Of a stretch of 64,000 nt of DNA, positions 43,173-54,749 are shown piece after piece. The translations under genes were made by a program, and so were the position numbers. Under the pieces are notes generated by a model. That model saw only the letters and a list, made by a program, of their open reading frames with translations. It searched no databases and was not told where the DNA came from. Source of the DNA: Areca catechu (lineage: Eukaryota > Streptophyta > Magnoliopsida > Arecales > Arecaceae). The stretch's first letter is position 1. Each line of letters opens with the position of its first letter. The DNA lies in contig CM038039.1 in NCBI GenBank assembly GCA_021397845.1, forward strand, positions 181,820,526 to 181,884,525, given 5' to 3'.

Positions 43173-45547
43173 CTAAAAGGTCCTGCCTTCAGGGACCTCC
43201 GGCTGGATGGCTCCGACCTCAGATGGCTCAGCCTCGACTGGCATCGGAGGCTCATAAGCCACAGGTTCCTCGATGACGACCTCCTCATCAGGCTCCGCAT
43301 CCGAGGCCGAGGGGTACCTGAGACGGTCACGGTTTTTATCTGGAACAGACGCCTCAATCTGGCCGTGCAAGAACATGAAGCCTTTATAGAAGGAGTCCGA
43401 TGCTGTTTGATGAATTTCAGCGACGAACTCCTCCGAGGCCTTGAACTTGGCGATGGCCTCCTCAGCATCTTTCCTGGCCTCGATGGCCCCCTTCCTTGCC
43501 TCGACGGCCTCCAACCTGGCAGCCTCTGCCGACTTGGCCGCTCTCTCTGTCGCCTTCTTAGCCGCGGCCAACCTCTCTTTCCCTGTCGCCAGCTCTGCCT
43601 GGGCAGTTCGGGAGGCCTCCTTGTGCCAATCAACCTCGACACTGTACCATTTCAACTTCTTCTCGATGGTGGAGAGATCGTCGATAGCCTTCTTCGAGCA
43701 ACTCCACTCTAGGTCAAGGGCCTCTAGGAGTCTCTTCGCTCGCCCCTCAGCATCGGTGAACTGCTTCTCCAGGTCCCTGACCTTCTGCTCGAGCACCCCG
43801 TTCACCCCGGCCTTCTCTTTTAGATTGATCCTTAGAGACTTGATCTCGGTCGCCTGCTGCCACTCGATACGCTCCCAGTTCTGACAGCATCCCCTAATGA
43901 AGAGGGCCTCGGCACCGATCTGCACCATGAAAAAAGGTCAGCCCAAAAAAAAAAGAAAAAAGAGTGAAAAAAGGGGTAACTCATCGAGTAAAGCTGGGGG
44001 AAGATGGCGTTGAGGACGTCGTTTAGCTACAGACCAACCATCTCCTTCCGGTCGCATTTCTTGATTGAAAAATTCATCATGCACTTGGCCAGTGTGGGGC
44101 TCAAGAGGACAGAGCTCCCCGGCCCCATCTTGAAGGGGAGACGATGTCGCGCCTCCTCTTTCCTACCCTCTCCTGGAGTAGGCGACCTTGCCCTACTAGC
44201 CACCGGGCCACTAGAGGCGGGCTGAGGGACTGATACCAGTGCAGGCGGTGCCTCAATCGCAGCCTTGGTCGCGGCTTGAACCACCTCGTCCCCAACCTCA
44301 ATCACGGGTGGACTCGGAGGATGGAAGGACGCAGCGGCAGCAGCTGCGGCCCTTGTCCTGGCTACTACCTCAGGCTCCATGGCGGGGGCCGCCCCCTGAC
44401 GACCGAGCCGCTCTGGGATCTTTTGGGTCTCCTGCTTGACCGGCCCTGGCATCACAGACACCGCCCTTTCCACTGGTGCAGGGGTAAATCGGGTCATCCC
44501 TGAACTCTGACCAACTGGAGCAGCAGGGCTCAGACCGACCACCGGGCAGGAGCGGCTGCGGGCGCGCTCTCGCCTCGGACCCGCCTCACTGGAAGCTCCT
44601 CGACTAGCCCGATCGGTGGCCTCTTCCGGGTGATCACCAGTAGGTTGCTCTCTGTAAAAATCATCCCTGCATGCAAGCTACACAACGATTAGAGCCCGTA
44701 AGAAGCAATGTAAGAAATGCAAGGAAGAAAAAGGAAAGTTCAGGTCAAACTCACCCAACCCATTCATTGGGTCGACCCCAGCGTCGGAGAGGTTCTGCTC
44801 CAATAACAGGACCTCGAGGGAAAGAATCTGGACGGTGCAGAGCTGCTCGTAGTCATCCCGATCAGCCGCATCGACCATAGAATTTTGGTTGGGGGACTGG
44901 TCCGGATCGCTCCAGACCCAGTCGACCCCCTCAACCGTGGCAAAGAAGAATTTGCTCTTCCATCCCTTGATGGAAGAGGGGAGTTCGAATCTAATGCCCT
45001 TCAAGCGGAAAGACAAGGACCACCATCCATCCTCAGTCGGGTGGCACTTCACGGCAAAGAAAGCCCTGAACAAAGAGAACCGGGCAACAAACCCATGGAG
45101 GTGGCAGAGCACAATAAAGGAGAAGATGACCCTAATGGCGTTTGGCACTAACTGGGCAGGGACCAAACAATTGTTATCCAAGACAGACATGAAGAAAGGA
45201 TGGAAGGGAAAGCGAAGATCCCCTGAAAAGGTCTCCTCAAAAAAAGCAATGCGGCCCGAGCCACTGGAAGTGACCCGTTCCCCCGGCCGAGGGATCATAA
45301 TCTGAACAGAATGTGGGATGCCATAGACATCCTGAATGGTCCCCAGTTCCTCAGTGGTGATCACCGAGGCGACCCCGCCAGGACCTGTGGATCGGGCAGA
45401 CTCAGAAACAGGTACAGAAGAAGGAGAAGGGAGAGAAGGATCGGACCCTGGTTCCCTGATGAGCACCGGACTGGGAGAACGCCTCCTACTGAACTCGAAG
45501 CAAGTCGCATCCTCCCCCTCATCGGAGGAGGAAGAAGATATCGGCAT
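43173..45547 (-). pseudogene. Antisense extra ORF of the Tat element (putative gypsy-type transposon domain protein), three exons, broken
   Basis: The first exon starts at the ATG at 45547 (MPISSSSSDEGEDATC). After an acidic Ser-rich head comes a block with 'YGIPHSVQIMIPRPGERV', 'PFHPFFMSVL', 'LVPAQLVPNAIRVIFSF' and 'GWWSLSFRLK', which I recognise as the 'putative gypsy type transposon' domain (PF04195). It ends at a GTGAGT donor (44755/44754). The second exon (from a GCAG acceptor at 44667) is Pro/Ala-rich; the third (43918-43173, acceptor GTGCAG) is a long Ala/Glu/Lys coiled coil with an acidic tail. Frames do not join cleanly between exons 1 and 2, so this copy is probably dead. Function of the family is unknown; it lies opposite to gag-pol. 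Confidence 0.75.
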
Positions 45548-45849
45548 CCGCTCGGAGGGACCGACCTTGCCCTGATTTCTAACAACTCTTCAAGTGGTTT
45601 ACAAGTTTTTATAGGATGGTTTATTTATTCAAATTTCAACTCCTACATCTTTAGTTCTTGATTTGAGTTGTGTTGTAATCTGATTTTGTAAAAAAGAATC
45701 CAATAAGAAAGCTAAGAAAAAATCATGAAAAAAGGGTTACTTCTGTGTGTGTGTGCGCGCCTTAAAATTATTTTGAGTTGGCATGCTTGAAAAATGTAGG
45801 AGTGTTGGTGAGAGTTTTTCTTTAAGTTCAATCGTAAAAATCCTGAAGA

Positions 45850-46380
45850 AGTTACTCGAGCCGACCCAGCATGTTGAAGAGCCAACTCCATCTCATGGCA
45901 CATAACAAGGATTCCAGTATGTAGCAATCCGAGTCGACTCAAAGGTAACCGAGCCGACTCCAATAAATCCGAGTCGATTGGAATATGTCCGAGCTGACTC
46001 CTCCAGAGTCCAGTTTTTGAAGATTTTTGAGAATAGCCAGGTGAGCCGACCCAAACCAGAAAGAGCCGACTCTGCCAGACCTAATTTTGAAGACCTGAGA
46101 AAGCGAGCCGACCGGAACTGCATTGAGCTGACTCTTCCAGAGTGATGATTTCAAAACCTAAGAAGAAGAGCCGACCAAAGATCAAAAGAGCCGACTCCTT
46201 GAGTTCAAGATTTTCAAAGATATAAGTTCGAGCCGACCCGAGCTATCAAGAGTCGACTCATCCAGATTAAAGTTTTGCACCCTGAGACACCGAGCCAACT
46301 ACACTGAAGATTTGGCGACTCGACCTATCAACTCGAAGGATCCGAGCCGACTCGAAGGAATCCAAGCTGACTCAAATATC
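45850..46380 (+). repeat. Array of GAGCCGACTC-type motifs in LTR D
   Basis: About twenty variants of GAGCCGACTC, GAGTCGACTC and GAGCCGACC occur in 530 bp, often with 'ccaga' shortly after. Spacing is irregular. Compare the arrays at 480-860 and 16870-17095. Confidence 0.8.
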
Positions 46381-46799
46381 GCTTTCAGGTATCTAATGGC
46401 TAGTTCCAGAATTTATTTTTGAATGCCAAAAAGTGCTCCAATGATCAGAAATCACTTCCCAACGGTCTATAACGGCTATAACTGCCTTGAAGTGATGGAA
46501 GACCTTATATTTGAGAGATTTGAACTTCTCTCAAAGCAAGTTTTTGAAAGTTCTTAAAAGTTTTGAAGCTACATTGAATATCCTACCTACCAACAAGCAA
46601 GAGAGCACAAGAGCATTCAAGTCAGCCTTCAAGTCTTCACCAACTCTAATCTAAAGCTTGAAGCAATTTGGAAAGAAGCCACTAAAGCAATTAAAGCTCA
46701 TTCAAGTGCAATCCAAGTGGACTTCTATCAAGCTACACCAGCAACTATCCGACAAATTGAGTTTGTCATTTATTGTTGCATCTATTTCAATTCATTTCT

Positions 46800-47075
46800 T
46801 GAATTGTTTGGGTTATTGGTGAGCCTGATTGAAAACCAAATAGGTTCTTGGTGAGCCTTTGATAAAAACCAAGTGTTGGGTTCTTGGTGATCCTGGTAAA
46901 ACCAAGTTGGGTTCTTGGTGATCCTGGTAAAACCAAGTTAGGTTCTTGGTGATCTTGTAAAAACCAAGTTGGGTTTCTTTGGTGATCTTATTTAAAACCA
47001 AAGGGTGTTGGGTTTTCTTTGGTGATCCCGTTAAAACCAAAGTGTAAAGGTTTTGAATTGTGATCCTGTAAAACA
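46800..47075 (+). repeat. 'ggttcttggtgatcctg…aaaaccaag' repeats in LTR D
   Basis: Six or seven units of about 35-40 bp, each containing GGTTCTTGGTGATCCTG and AAAACCAAG, so that CTTGGT can pair with ACCAAG within a unit. Equivalent in position to 1268-1530. Confidence 0.8.
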
Positions 47076-47336
47076 ATCCTACTATATTCGGGTGTGAATA
47101 TAGTGAAAATCCCTAGTGGTATCTTGGGTACTGGACGTAGGAGTTGGGTTGCTCTTAACCACTATAAATTTAGTGTGATTGTGTTGTGCTTCTTCATTCT
47201 TATTTAGCTTCTACAATTTACTACTCTGTCACGGCACCTAACACTTTGTAAGGGATTTTTAATTACACATTATCAGTTTTAATTTTTTTTTTAAATTTCC
47301 AATTCACCTCCCTCTTGGGTAGCCACCTGGGCAACA

Positions 47337-48134
47337 ACCAAAAAAGCCACTGGCCATCATTCCATATTCAGTTGTGGCCCCTGTCGTACTCCATGGTTTT
47401 CCCTTTTTCATCACCACCATCCTTCAGAGCTGCTACCGCTGCTCAACTGCCGCCACCTCCTGCCACCGCCCCTCACTAGGAGAAGCACAATCCCAGTAGG
47501 TGAAGGAGCCAAAGTGCAACCCGGGATTCGATCCAACAAGAGTCCGGATCAAGCGTGCTGCTGCCAGACAAGGAAGCTCAGCATCGATTACCCCATCAAG
47601 CATACATTGGATGGTCCATATTTCTTCTCATGATATGTTCTGATCTAGAGTTCGATTGAGTTCAGATTTGATTGAGAGGAAGCCCTAGCCCAGATCCATT
47701 TAAAGGACCCCAGACCTAAGAAGAAATCATCTTGGAAAAAGGCATACAGTATAGGGTTGAAGGTCAAGTTTTCAATTGTAAGTTGGCCTCTAAGAGTGAG
47801 GCTTCTTAGAGGAGAAGCTGTACCATCTACGCCATCTCTTCGCCTACGTCGATCTCCAGATCAAGACCCAAAAGGAGAAAGAAGAGGAAGCCCAGTTCGC
47901 TCGACGGAGTACGATGGATGGAGGGGATATGACATTAACTGACTTCCATATGAGTCTACGCCCATCGACTTTGAAATCTTTGTTCCAATTTTTCTTAGTT
48001 TATTTAATTATTATTTTTAATTTCTTGTAATTCAATTTCTTTTGATTAATGCAATATCTATTTTTATGCACTTTAAATTCATGTTTTTAATTTTATTGCA
48101 AGTAGATGATAAGATTTGATTAGCAAATCGACCA
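47337..48134 (+). mobile_element. Element H: left part of an Athila-like gypsy LTR
   Basis: The AT-rich stretch up to 48134 is continued at 52059 beyond element G, and leads to an LTR end followed by an Asp-type primer site (52282 on), the pattern of Athila. The left border is not visible; the first 400 bp may be older flank. The frame at 47757-47942 has no recognisable product. Confidence 0.45.
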
Positions 48135-49218
48135 TGTTGGAACCGTGGCATGCCTTGACCGTGGAAGAGAGAAAGGAGAGAGCGAGCGGATGAGTTGATG
48201 ATGGCTGCTTGTTGATCTTAAGAAAAGAAGAACCCAACATGGCTACAACTTTTTCTTGGATTTAATCTTGTAAAGAGAAGTACAAGAGGAGAAGAAAGAA
48301 AGATATAGGAAAAAAGAGAGATTGTATTTCTTAGAGAAGAACCTTGTTACAATATACAAGACACCGCCTCTTCTCACAACCAAGAAGAAACCTCATGCAC
48401 ATGAACCCTCACACACACCCTTCTCCAAACAAGAAGTCCACGGTCCCCAACCAAGAAGCTCTATGCATGGAACAAAACCTCACGCACGATCCCAAGCCCC
48501 TTGAATTGTCAACCCTCTCAAACCGCGAAACCCGGTCCCAAGTCCCTCCTCACACGCTAACCAAGTAGACCTCATGCATTCCAAGCAAGCCAAAACCATC
48601 GCCCCCTCCTCTCTTTATATAAGGGGTGATGGATATCATGTTCTAGGCAGTTAGGGACTTGGACAATCCAATTCTTGGGTTGTTAGGACTTAGACTTCTT
48701 GAAAGGTCCAACAAACTGGTTATGACTCCTTAGTTAGTTAGGCCTCCTAAGTGGTTACAACCAACCAGTTAGGATCCTTAGGTAAATGGACTAACCAACC
48801 AAACCAACTAAGCTAACTACCTAACCAACTTGCTCCCCTTTCATACCTAAGGGTAGTTGGCTACACCTCTAGACCTAAACCCCATAACCCAACTGGGTTA
48901 TGTTACAATCTCTCAAAAAACTTCCTCCAATAAGCTAACGAGAAAATACTCAAACCCGAGCCCATGTACACCCATGTTTCACATGTTCTCTCAACCCTAG
49001 GTCAAGCCCCCTGACCCAACATGACTCTGGAACCCTTAAGAACTTATAAACCTAAGCCTCCCAAACCTGTGTGCCTTCCCTGGAACACCTCCAGGAACCT
49101 TGGAACACCTCTAGAAATCGCTTGGCATGCCTCCAAGCTCCCAAAAATCATCTCGAACATCCTTGCCATGGCCTCCCAAGTCTCTTCAGAGCTTAGGAGC
49201 ACCACATAAAATCCTACA
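48135..49218 (-). mobile_element. 3' LTR of element G
   Basis: In minus orientation it starts TGTAGGATTTTATGTGG after the purine-rich 'AAGGTAGAAAT' (49229-49219) and ends GGTTCCAACA. Length about 1.08 kb. Confidence 0.85.
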
Positions 49219-50948
49219 ATTTCTACCTTGGTGCCCTCAAGCTTTAGTAAACTTGGTAATGTCCTCCTGCACAACCACGCTGTAACTACGTTTCTTGACA
49301 GCCTCTTGTGCGGATCTCCTTGCCTCTGCCAACACCCTTCAGCTGTTGAGCTCCTTTGGATGCCTTTGGGATGACCGCCTCCCCAGCTAAAGAATCTTGC
49401 TTGTACCCTAGCACCACCATTGTAGCCTTCTTTCTACCTGGCAGCTGCATCAGTCTTTTCCTTGGACTTCCCTGAAGAGACCACAGCAATCCTGAACCAG
49501 CACTCGCTGTAACTGGAGCTCTACCTAACACCATCTTCTCAGAGCCATGCCTCTCTACCTATGTACACTGCTCCACCTACCTCGGTGCATCCCTGGTGCT
49601 GGTGTTGGGATGTGACTCCTCCCCGTGCACCCCTCCACTCTGACCTTGTATCGAATCCTGCTGCACCGATGAAGCCACCTCTCCCTGTGCTCTACCTGAG
49701 ACTGATGTCCCCCTGACGCCACAGAATGAAATCTCGAGGCCAATCACTCAACGTTGCCCTATTGAGCCTGCCACTGAACCTCGTACCCTGTCACTGCCTC
49801 CTCGGACCCTTCGCATCTTGTGAACCTCTCCAAGATCATTTCGGATACACTACACCATGCAGGCTCCTCCAAAACAACCAAGAGCTCATCCGACTCTTCC
49901 TTTGATCCAGTGACTAAACCTAAGAAATTTGGACTTTTCCTTTCTCCATCCTTGCACTTCTTTCTAAGTGGACACTCCCACTTAAAGTACCCTACTACAC
50001 CAAACCTGTAGCACTTTCCTGCCATGCTGCATATCTTGGACTGCACCCATTCTACCTGTTCACCTTTGTTCTTCCATTTTCTTGGCCTCTCTAACATAGC
50101 CAAACCCTCTTGCAAGACCTCCCTCTTCATTATCCATTCTTGTTGCTCATTGGACCTTAGCACTGATACGATGATCTCCTTATACACTAGCATCTCCTTT
50201 CTATACAGCAATGTAGATACCAATGGATCGAAGCTCCTGGGTAGTGAACATAAATGCAGCAGACTCTTATCTTCCTCTTCAAAATCCACCCCAATTTAAG
50301 CAAATTCATGCTCATCCGGTCGAACTACTGAATGTGTCCTGCAACATCCTCGCCCTCCTGCATCCGAAGGCTGCACAGTTGCTTCTTCAGCACCAACTTG
50401 TTGCACATATTCTTTTTCATATACATGGTGTGCAACCTCAACCACAATCCCTTGGATGTCTTTTCTTCTAACACACCATACAAAACCTCATTCGCTAGAT
50501 AAGCCCTAATCGTGGTACATGCCCTTTTCTCCATGGACATCCACTCCTTGTCATTCAGACCCCCTGGCCTATTTTCCAAGGCCAGATCTAATACCAAGTG
50601 AACCAGCAAGTCTTCCACTCTAACCTTCCACATGGTGAAACTCCCTTTTCCATCAAACTTCTCCACACAAATCTTCACCCAGCTTCCTTCCATGATCTAA
50701 AACAATCACAAAATAGCAAAAAATTAAAAAACTTGAAGAAGATACCTAATGTAAAGGGGGTTGGATAGTAGCTACAAAGCTTATCCTTCCTCCCAACACC
50801 TTGAGGAAATCCTAGATGTGAACCCTTTTCCAAGATCCTGGAGAAACCTGATAAAAAAACTCCTTGATCAGAACACCTTGCTGCACTCTTTGCTAAAAAC
50901 TTGAACCTTCTTCCACCTCCATGCTGAACCATAGGCTCTAATACCACT
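49219..50948 (-). pseudogene. Copia gag of element G (broken)
   Basis: From the ATG at 50693 the minus strand reads MEGSWVKICVEKFDGKGSFT, then 'MWKVRVEDLLV' and 'KGLWLRLHTMYMKKNMCNKL', the usual copia gag order. After a break near 50290 it continues ('LPRSFDPLVSTLLYRKE') into a zinc-knuckle remnant CYRFGVVGYFKWECP in which the His is replaced by Tyr. A protease or pol section does not follow. The primer site AGTGGTATTAGAGCC lies at 50948-50934. Confidence 0.85.
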
Positions 50949-52053
50949 TGTTGGAACCGTGGCGTGCCTTGACTATGGAAGAGAGAAAGGAGGAGAGAGC
51001 AAGCGGATGAGTTGAAGATGGCTGCTTGTTGATCTCAAGAAAACAAGAACCCAACATGGCTGGAACATTTTCTTGGATTTAATCTTGTAAAGAAAAGTAG
51101 AAGAGGAGATGAAAGAAAAATATAGGAGAAAAGAGACATTGTATTCCTTGGAGAAGAACCTTGTTACAATACACAAGACACCGCCTCTTCTCATAACCAA
51201 GAAGAAGCCTCACGCACATGAACCCTCATGCATGCCCTTCTCCAAACAAGAAGTCCATGGTCCCTAGCCAAGAAGCTCTACGCACGGAACAAAACCTCAC
51301 ATGCGATTCCAAGCCCCTTGAACCGTCGGCCCTCTCAAACCATGAAGCCTCATGGTCCCAAGTCCCTCTTCATGCACTAACCAAGAAGACCTTGCACATT
51401 CCAAGCCAGCCAAAACCATGGCCCCCTCTTCTCTTTATATAAAGGGCGGTGGATATCATGTTCTAGGCGGTTAGGGACTTGGACGGTCCAATTCTTGGGT
51501 TGTTAGGACTTAACTTCTTGAAAGGTCCAACAAACTGGTTAGGACTCCTTAGTTAGTTAGGCCTCCTAAGTGGTTACAACCAACTAGTTAGGATCCTTAG
51601 GTAATTGGGCTAACCAACCAACCAACTAACCAACCAAACTAACTAAGCTAACCACCTAACCAACATGCTCCCCTTTCACATCTAAGAGCAGCTGGCTACA
51701 CCTCTGGACTTAAACCACATAACCCAATTGGGTTATATTACAATCTCTTAAAAAACTCTCCCTAATAAGCTAATGAGAAAACACTCAAACTTGAACCCAT
51801 ATATATCCATGCCTCACATGTTCTCTCAACCCTGGGTCAAGACCCCTGACGCAACATGACTCTAGGGCCCTTAGAAACTTATAAACCTAACCCTTTCAAA
51901 CCTGTGTGCCTTCCCTGGAACACCTCCAAGAACCCTAAAACACCTTCAGAAACTACTTGGCACACCTTCAAGCTCCCGAGGATCGCCTCGAACATCCCTA
52001 CCTTGGCCTCCCAAGTCTCTCCAAAGCTTGGGAGCACCACATAAAACCCTACT
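50949..52053 (-). mobile_element. 5' LTR of element G
   Basis: Same order of sequence as 48135-49218, about 1.1 kb. The last base at the outer end appears to be T where A is expected. The minus-strand end GGTTCCAACA abuts the primer site. Confidence 0.85.
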
Positions 52054-52058
52054 GAGCA

Positions 52059-52281
52059 TACCCGATTTTGATGCTTCTTCATACCTTTAATCTTTTTATA
52101 TTTTCAACTTCGAGCTATTTTCTTTTTTTATAAAAATCAAAGATTTCAAATCATTTTAAGCATTGCCGTCTCTATGGATTCGACCCAACTTATCCTTTCT
52201 ACATGTTTTTAATTTTTTTAAGAAGTCAGTTAAAATAAACTGATAGCCACAGTGTCTTAACAACAACATCGTGATCTATCA
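52059..52281 (+). mobile_element. Element H: right part of the Athila-like LTR
   Basis: It resumes after G and ends CGTGATCTATCA, followed by AGTTTTTGGCACCG. This junction corresponds to the Athila-type '…ATCA|AGTTTTTGGCGCCGTTGCCGGGGA' pattern. Confidence 0.6.
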
Positions 52282-52312
52282 AGTTTTTGGCACCGTTTCT
52301 AGGGAAGGCACG
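52282..52312 (+). promoter_or_regulatory. Primer-binding site of element H (tRNA-Asp type, decayed)
   Basis: TTTTTGGCACCGTTTCTAGG (52284-52303) differs at a few positions from TTTTTGGCGCCGTTGCCGGG, the tRNA-Asp site used by many Athila and related elements. Confidence 0.7.
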
Positions 52313-54749
52313 AATGCTAACGTTGTTGATCTCTTTAATTTTTTTTGTAAATTCAATGTACTAATTTTTCTTGTTTTCTTTTTACTGATCCAAAAAAAGC
52401 CAAAAAAAATAAAAAAAGAAAAATTTTTTTTTTGCAATTTTGGTGAGATCACTCCTAACCCTAGATTACTTTTCTTTCTTTAGCTGCTTATAATTAATTT
52501 TTGCCTTTTCATATTTACCAAAATAAAAAAAGTTCCCTTTTTTATTTCAAATTAACATAAAAACAAAATTCTTTTTAGTTTCTTCCTTTTAACTAGTTTT
52601 CTTTTTTTTCAAACTAACAAAACAAAAAAATTTTTTTAGTTTCTTCCTTTTTTAAAATTAATCCTAAAAAAAAGACTTACTTAACTTTTCAATTAACTAC
52701 CTTAAACATTGATTTGATTTCTTACCTTAATTACAAAACCCATAGTTTCTTTATTTGCTTAACCTAATTTTAGTTTTTTTTTACACATAATTTACCAAGA
52801 TTAAAGCTGCCTTTTATTTTACTTGCTTGAAATAACATAATACAAAAAGAAAATACAAACACCTCATTACATCTAACTAAAATAAAGTAACTAACTAAAC
52901 CTTAAAAGTCTATTACCTGGTTGGGACATCTTCTTGTCTTGTATTGCATCTTTTCATAAAATATCTTAGGGGCATTAACCCCTAAATAATATAAGATGGG
53001 GACTTGATAATCCTTCCATGGCCCACAAACCACCACCCTATATCATGCATCAACCCAAGCCTTTTAAATAAAATCAATTATATGTCAGCCCTTAAGGGAC
53101 TCGAGCTCAATAGGACAAGGCATCCAAAGAGTTGGACCAAGCCAGGATTGGTTGATTAACTGGTGTCTAGGAAAGGAGTCCAAGGATGATGTAGCCTTAA
53201 AAAAAGGTGATTTTTAATTGATTCCGTTGATTGACCTGGCCAATTTTAATTGGCATCTAAGAAAAGTAATGGGGGGACCCCCACCAATCTTACCTTTACC
53301 TGCCCAGTTGATTAGTCAGTTTCTGACTTGGAGGGCTCTAGGGTTGCCTTGGCAGTTAGGAGAATTAGGAAACCCTAGGAAAAAGAGTCCATGTATGATA
53401 ACTTGTTTATAAATAACCCCAAACCCTAGCTAACTCTTCTTCTCTCTTTCTTAGATCTAGGACTCCTTAGGCCCTCTTTTTTAGAACTCTTCTTTTTCTT
53501 CATCTCACCACTCCTCTTTAAAAATAGTAATAATAATAATAAATAAATACATAAAAAATAAGGATTGCTTTGACCCAAACATTTGATTGCATATCCCAAT
53601 GATCAGCACAATTTGATAGACTGAATCAATGCCAAGAGAATGAGTCCTTATAATAGTATACCTTTTCTCCCGACATACCAAATTCATTCGAGCCCCATCC
53701 ACTTTGAAAGTGAGTGCCCCACCAGGTACCAATCTCTTGAGTTTAGGTATGACCGAGTTTACTAGGATTAAACCCAAATGACCTATTAACTCAAGAGATA
53801 ATCTATACTATAATGCTTATAATTCAGGTTAGGGCGCTCAACTAGACTTTTCATGGCAACCATACCTACTAGTTATCCCGACTACCCAAGGATCTATATT
53901 TATAAAAAAATTCTATTATGATTAGCCCTATCCCCATTGTCAACCTTCTCCAATTAATTATAGCCCATCATTTGAAGAGAAGGTTCAGCAAGCACCATAT
54001 CCACCTCCCTTATAGACCAACCTAGATGTTGATAGATTTGATCAATTTCAACAAATGATTCTAGCTCAATAGCAATCTATCGATAAGCTAATGGACCAAA
54101 CTGATCAATGATTAATTGAGCTTACTAGATAGGAGGGAGGTGAACTGCCTAGTCAACCCGAGAATAACCTAGAGCGACCATACCTAGCTCAAAACCTTAA
54201 TAACCCTCTATCTTTTCCTAAATAATCAGTTTTAACTCTTGAGAATGAACTGGTCTTAGAACAACTTTGTATAACCATAAAGACCAACATAGATAATTTG
54301 GCTAAGGTAGAAAAATATATGGAGACATTAAACTTGTAGGACGAACCAATTTCATCATTATCCCGCTCACCTATAGCCCCATTCCCTAGTGTCTTGGGAG
54401 CATCTATGCCTTTTAATGGGATAAAAAAAAATTGATGTAATGATGGAATTGGTCGAGTGGTGGGGACACCAGGATCAGACATAGATCACTAGATCCCATA
54501 TGGTTTACTAATTAGGATTTTAGAACCTTAGTCATGTGTCACAATTTTGTAAGCAAGTAAGATTGAGTCCTGTAATAAGTTGAGACTAGTTGATTGTGTC
54601 TCAACCCCAGTCCAATATCGAGTCCTATATTTCAGTATAAGTCCAGTATGAGTTCAATTTTTGTACAAGAGAGGAGGTTATCCTATTTTGGAGTTCCACC
54701 AGGCCTCATCCAGGAGTCAAAGGCTACTATATCAGCTTATTAGATTTTG
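52313..54749 (+). pseudogene. Interior of element H: leader and decayed gag-like sequence
   Basis: The first 1.5 kb is T-rich leader with repeated 'ttttagtttcttcctttt' words. From about 53900 a degenerate plus-strand reading includes 'DVDRFDQFQQMILAQQQSID', 'GGELPSQPENNLERPY' and 'SVLTLENELVLEQLC', broken by many stops. The 'LPSQ' phrase recalls the linker after gag in Athila, but the match is weak. No RT or integrase is found before F begins. Confidence 0.45.

Larger units (their letters stand above)
18180..45572 (+). mobile_element. Element C: Tat-lineage Ty3/gypsy retrotransposon, split by nested insertions and 3'-truncated
   Basis: The parts in order are: LTR (18180-18714); leader; gag; protease; RT; RNase H up to 22375; then, after the A/B insertion, the rest of RNase H, a second archaeal-type RNase H and integrase (39840-41694); a 93-bp tandem array; an AAG-rich tract; and an antisense extra gene (43173-45547). 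A second RNase H and an antisense ORF are diagnostic of Tat. The reading continues exactly across the insertion (…RLAK | W…). The element stops near 45572, before any 3' LTR, where copia LTR D begins. Frameshifts and stops show it is dead. Confidence 0.85.
45573..47336 (+). mobile_element. Element D: SIRE-like copia LTR (second type)
   Basis: The right end 'CACCTCCCTCTTGGGTAGCC' then ACCTGGGCAACA matches the SIRE LTR end seen at 1790-1822. It has the same internal plan: a motif array (45850-46380), then 'ggttcttggtgatcctggtaaaaccaag' units (46800-47075), and a T-rich stretch before the end. The left border is taken where element C stops; no target duplication was found. No primer site follows, so it looks like a solo or truncated LTR. 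Confidence 0.6.
48135..52053 (-). mobile_element. Element G: non-autonomous Ty1/copia element encoding only gag
   Basis: Two LTRs (48135-49218 and 50949-52053) share TGTTGGAACCGTGGC at the plus-left end. They flank a 1.7-kb interior. Flanks are GACCA (48130-48134) and GAGCA (52054-52058), a target duplication with one change. The interior codes for gag on the minus strand, and no protease, integrase or RT is left. It lies inside the LTR of H. Confidence 0.85.

Noticed and set aside
43058..43884. Overlapping plus- and minus-strand frames over the antisense gene
   Set aside because: Only the frame of 43173-43928 (minus) has a coiled-coil composition and a splice acceptor; the others are shadows.
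50973..51200. 75-codon hydrophobic minus-strand frame in the G LTR
   Set aside because: Lies inside an LTR; the equivalent part of the other LTR has no matching frame.
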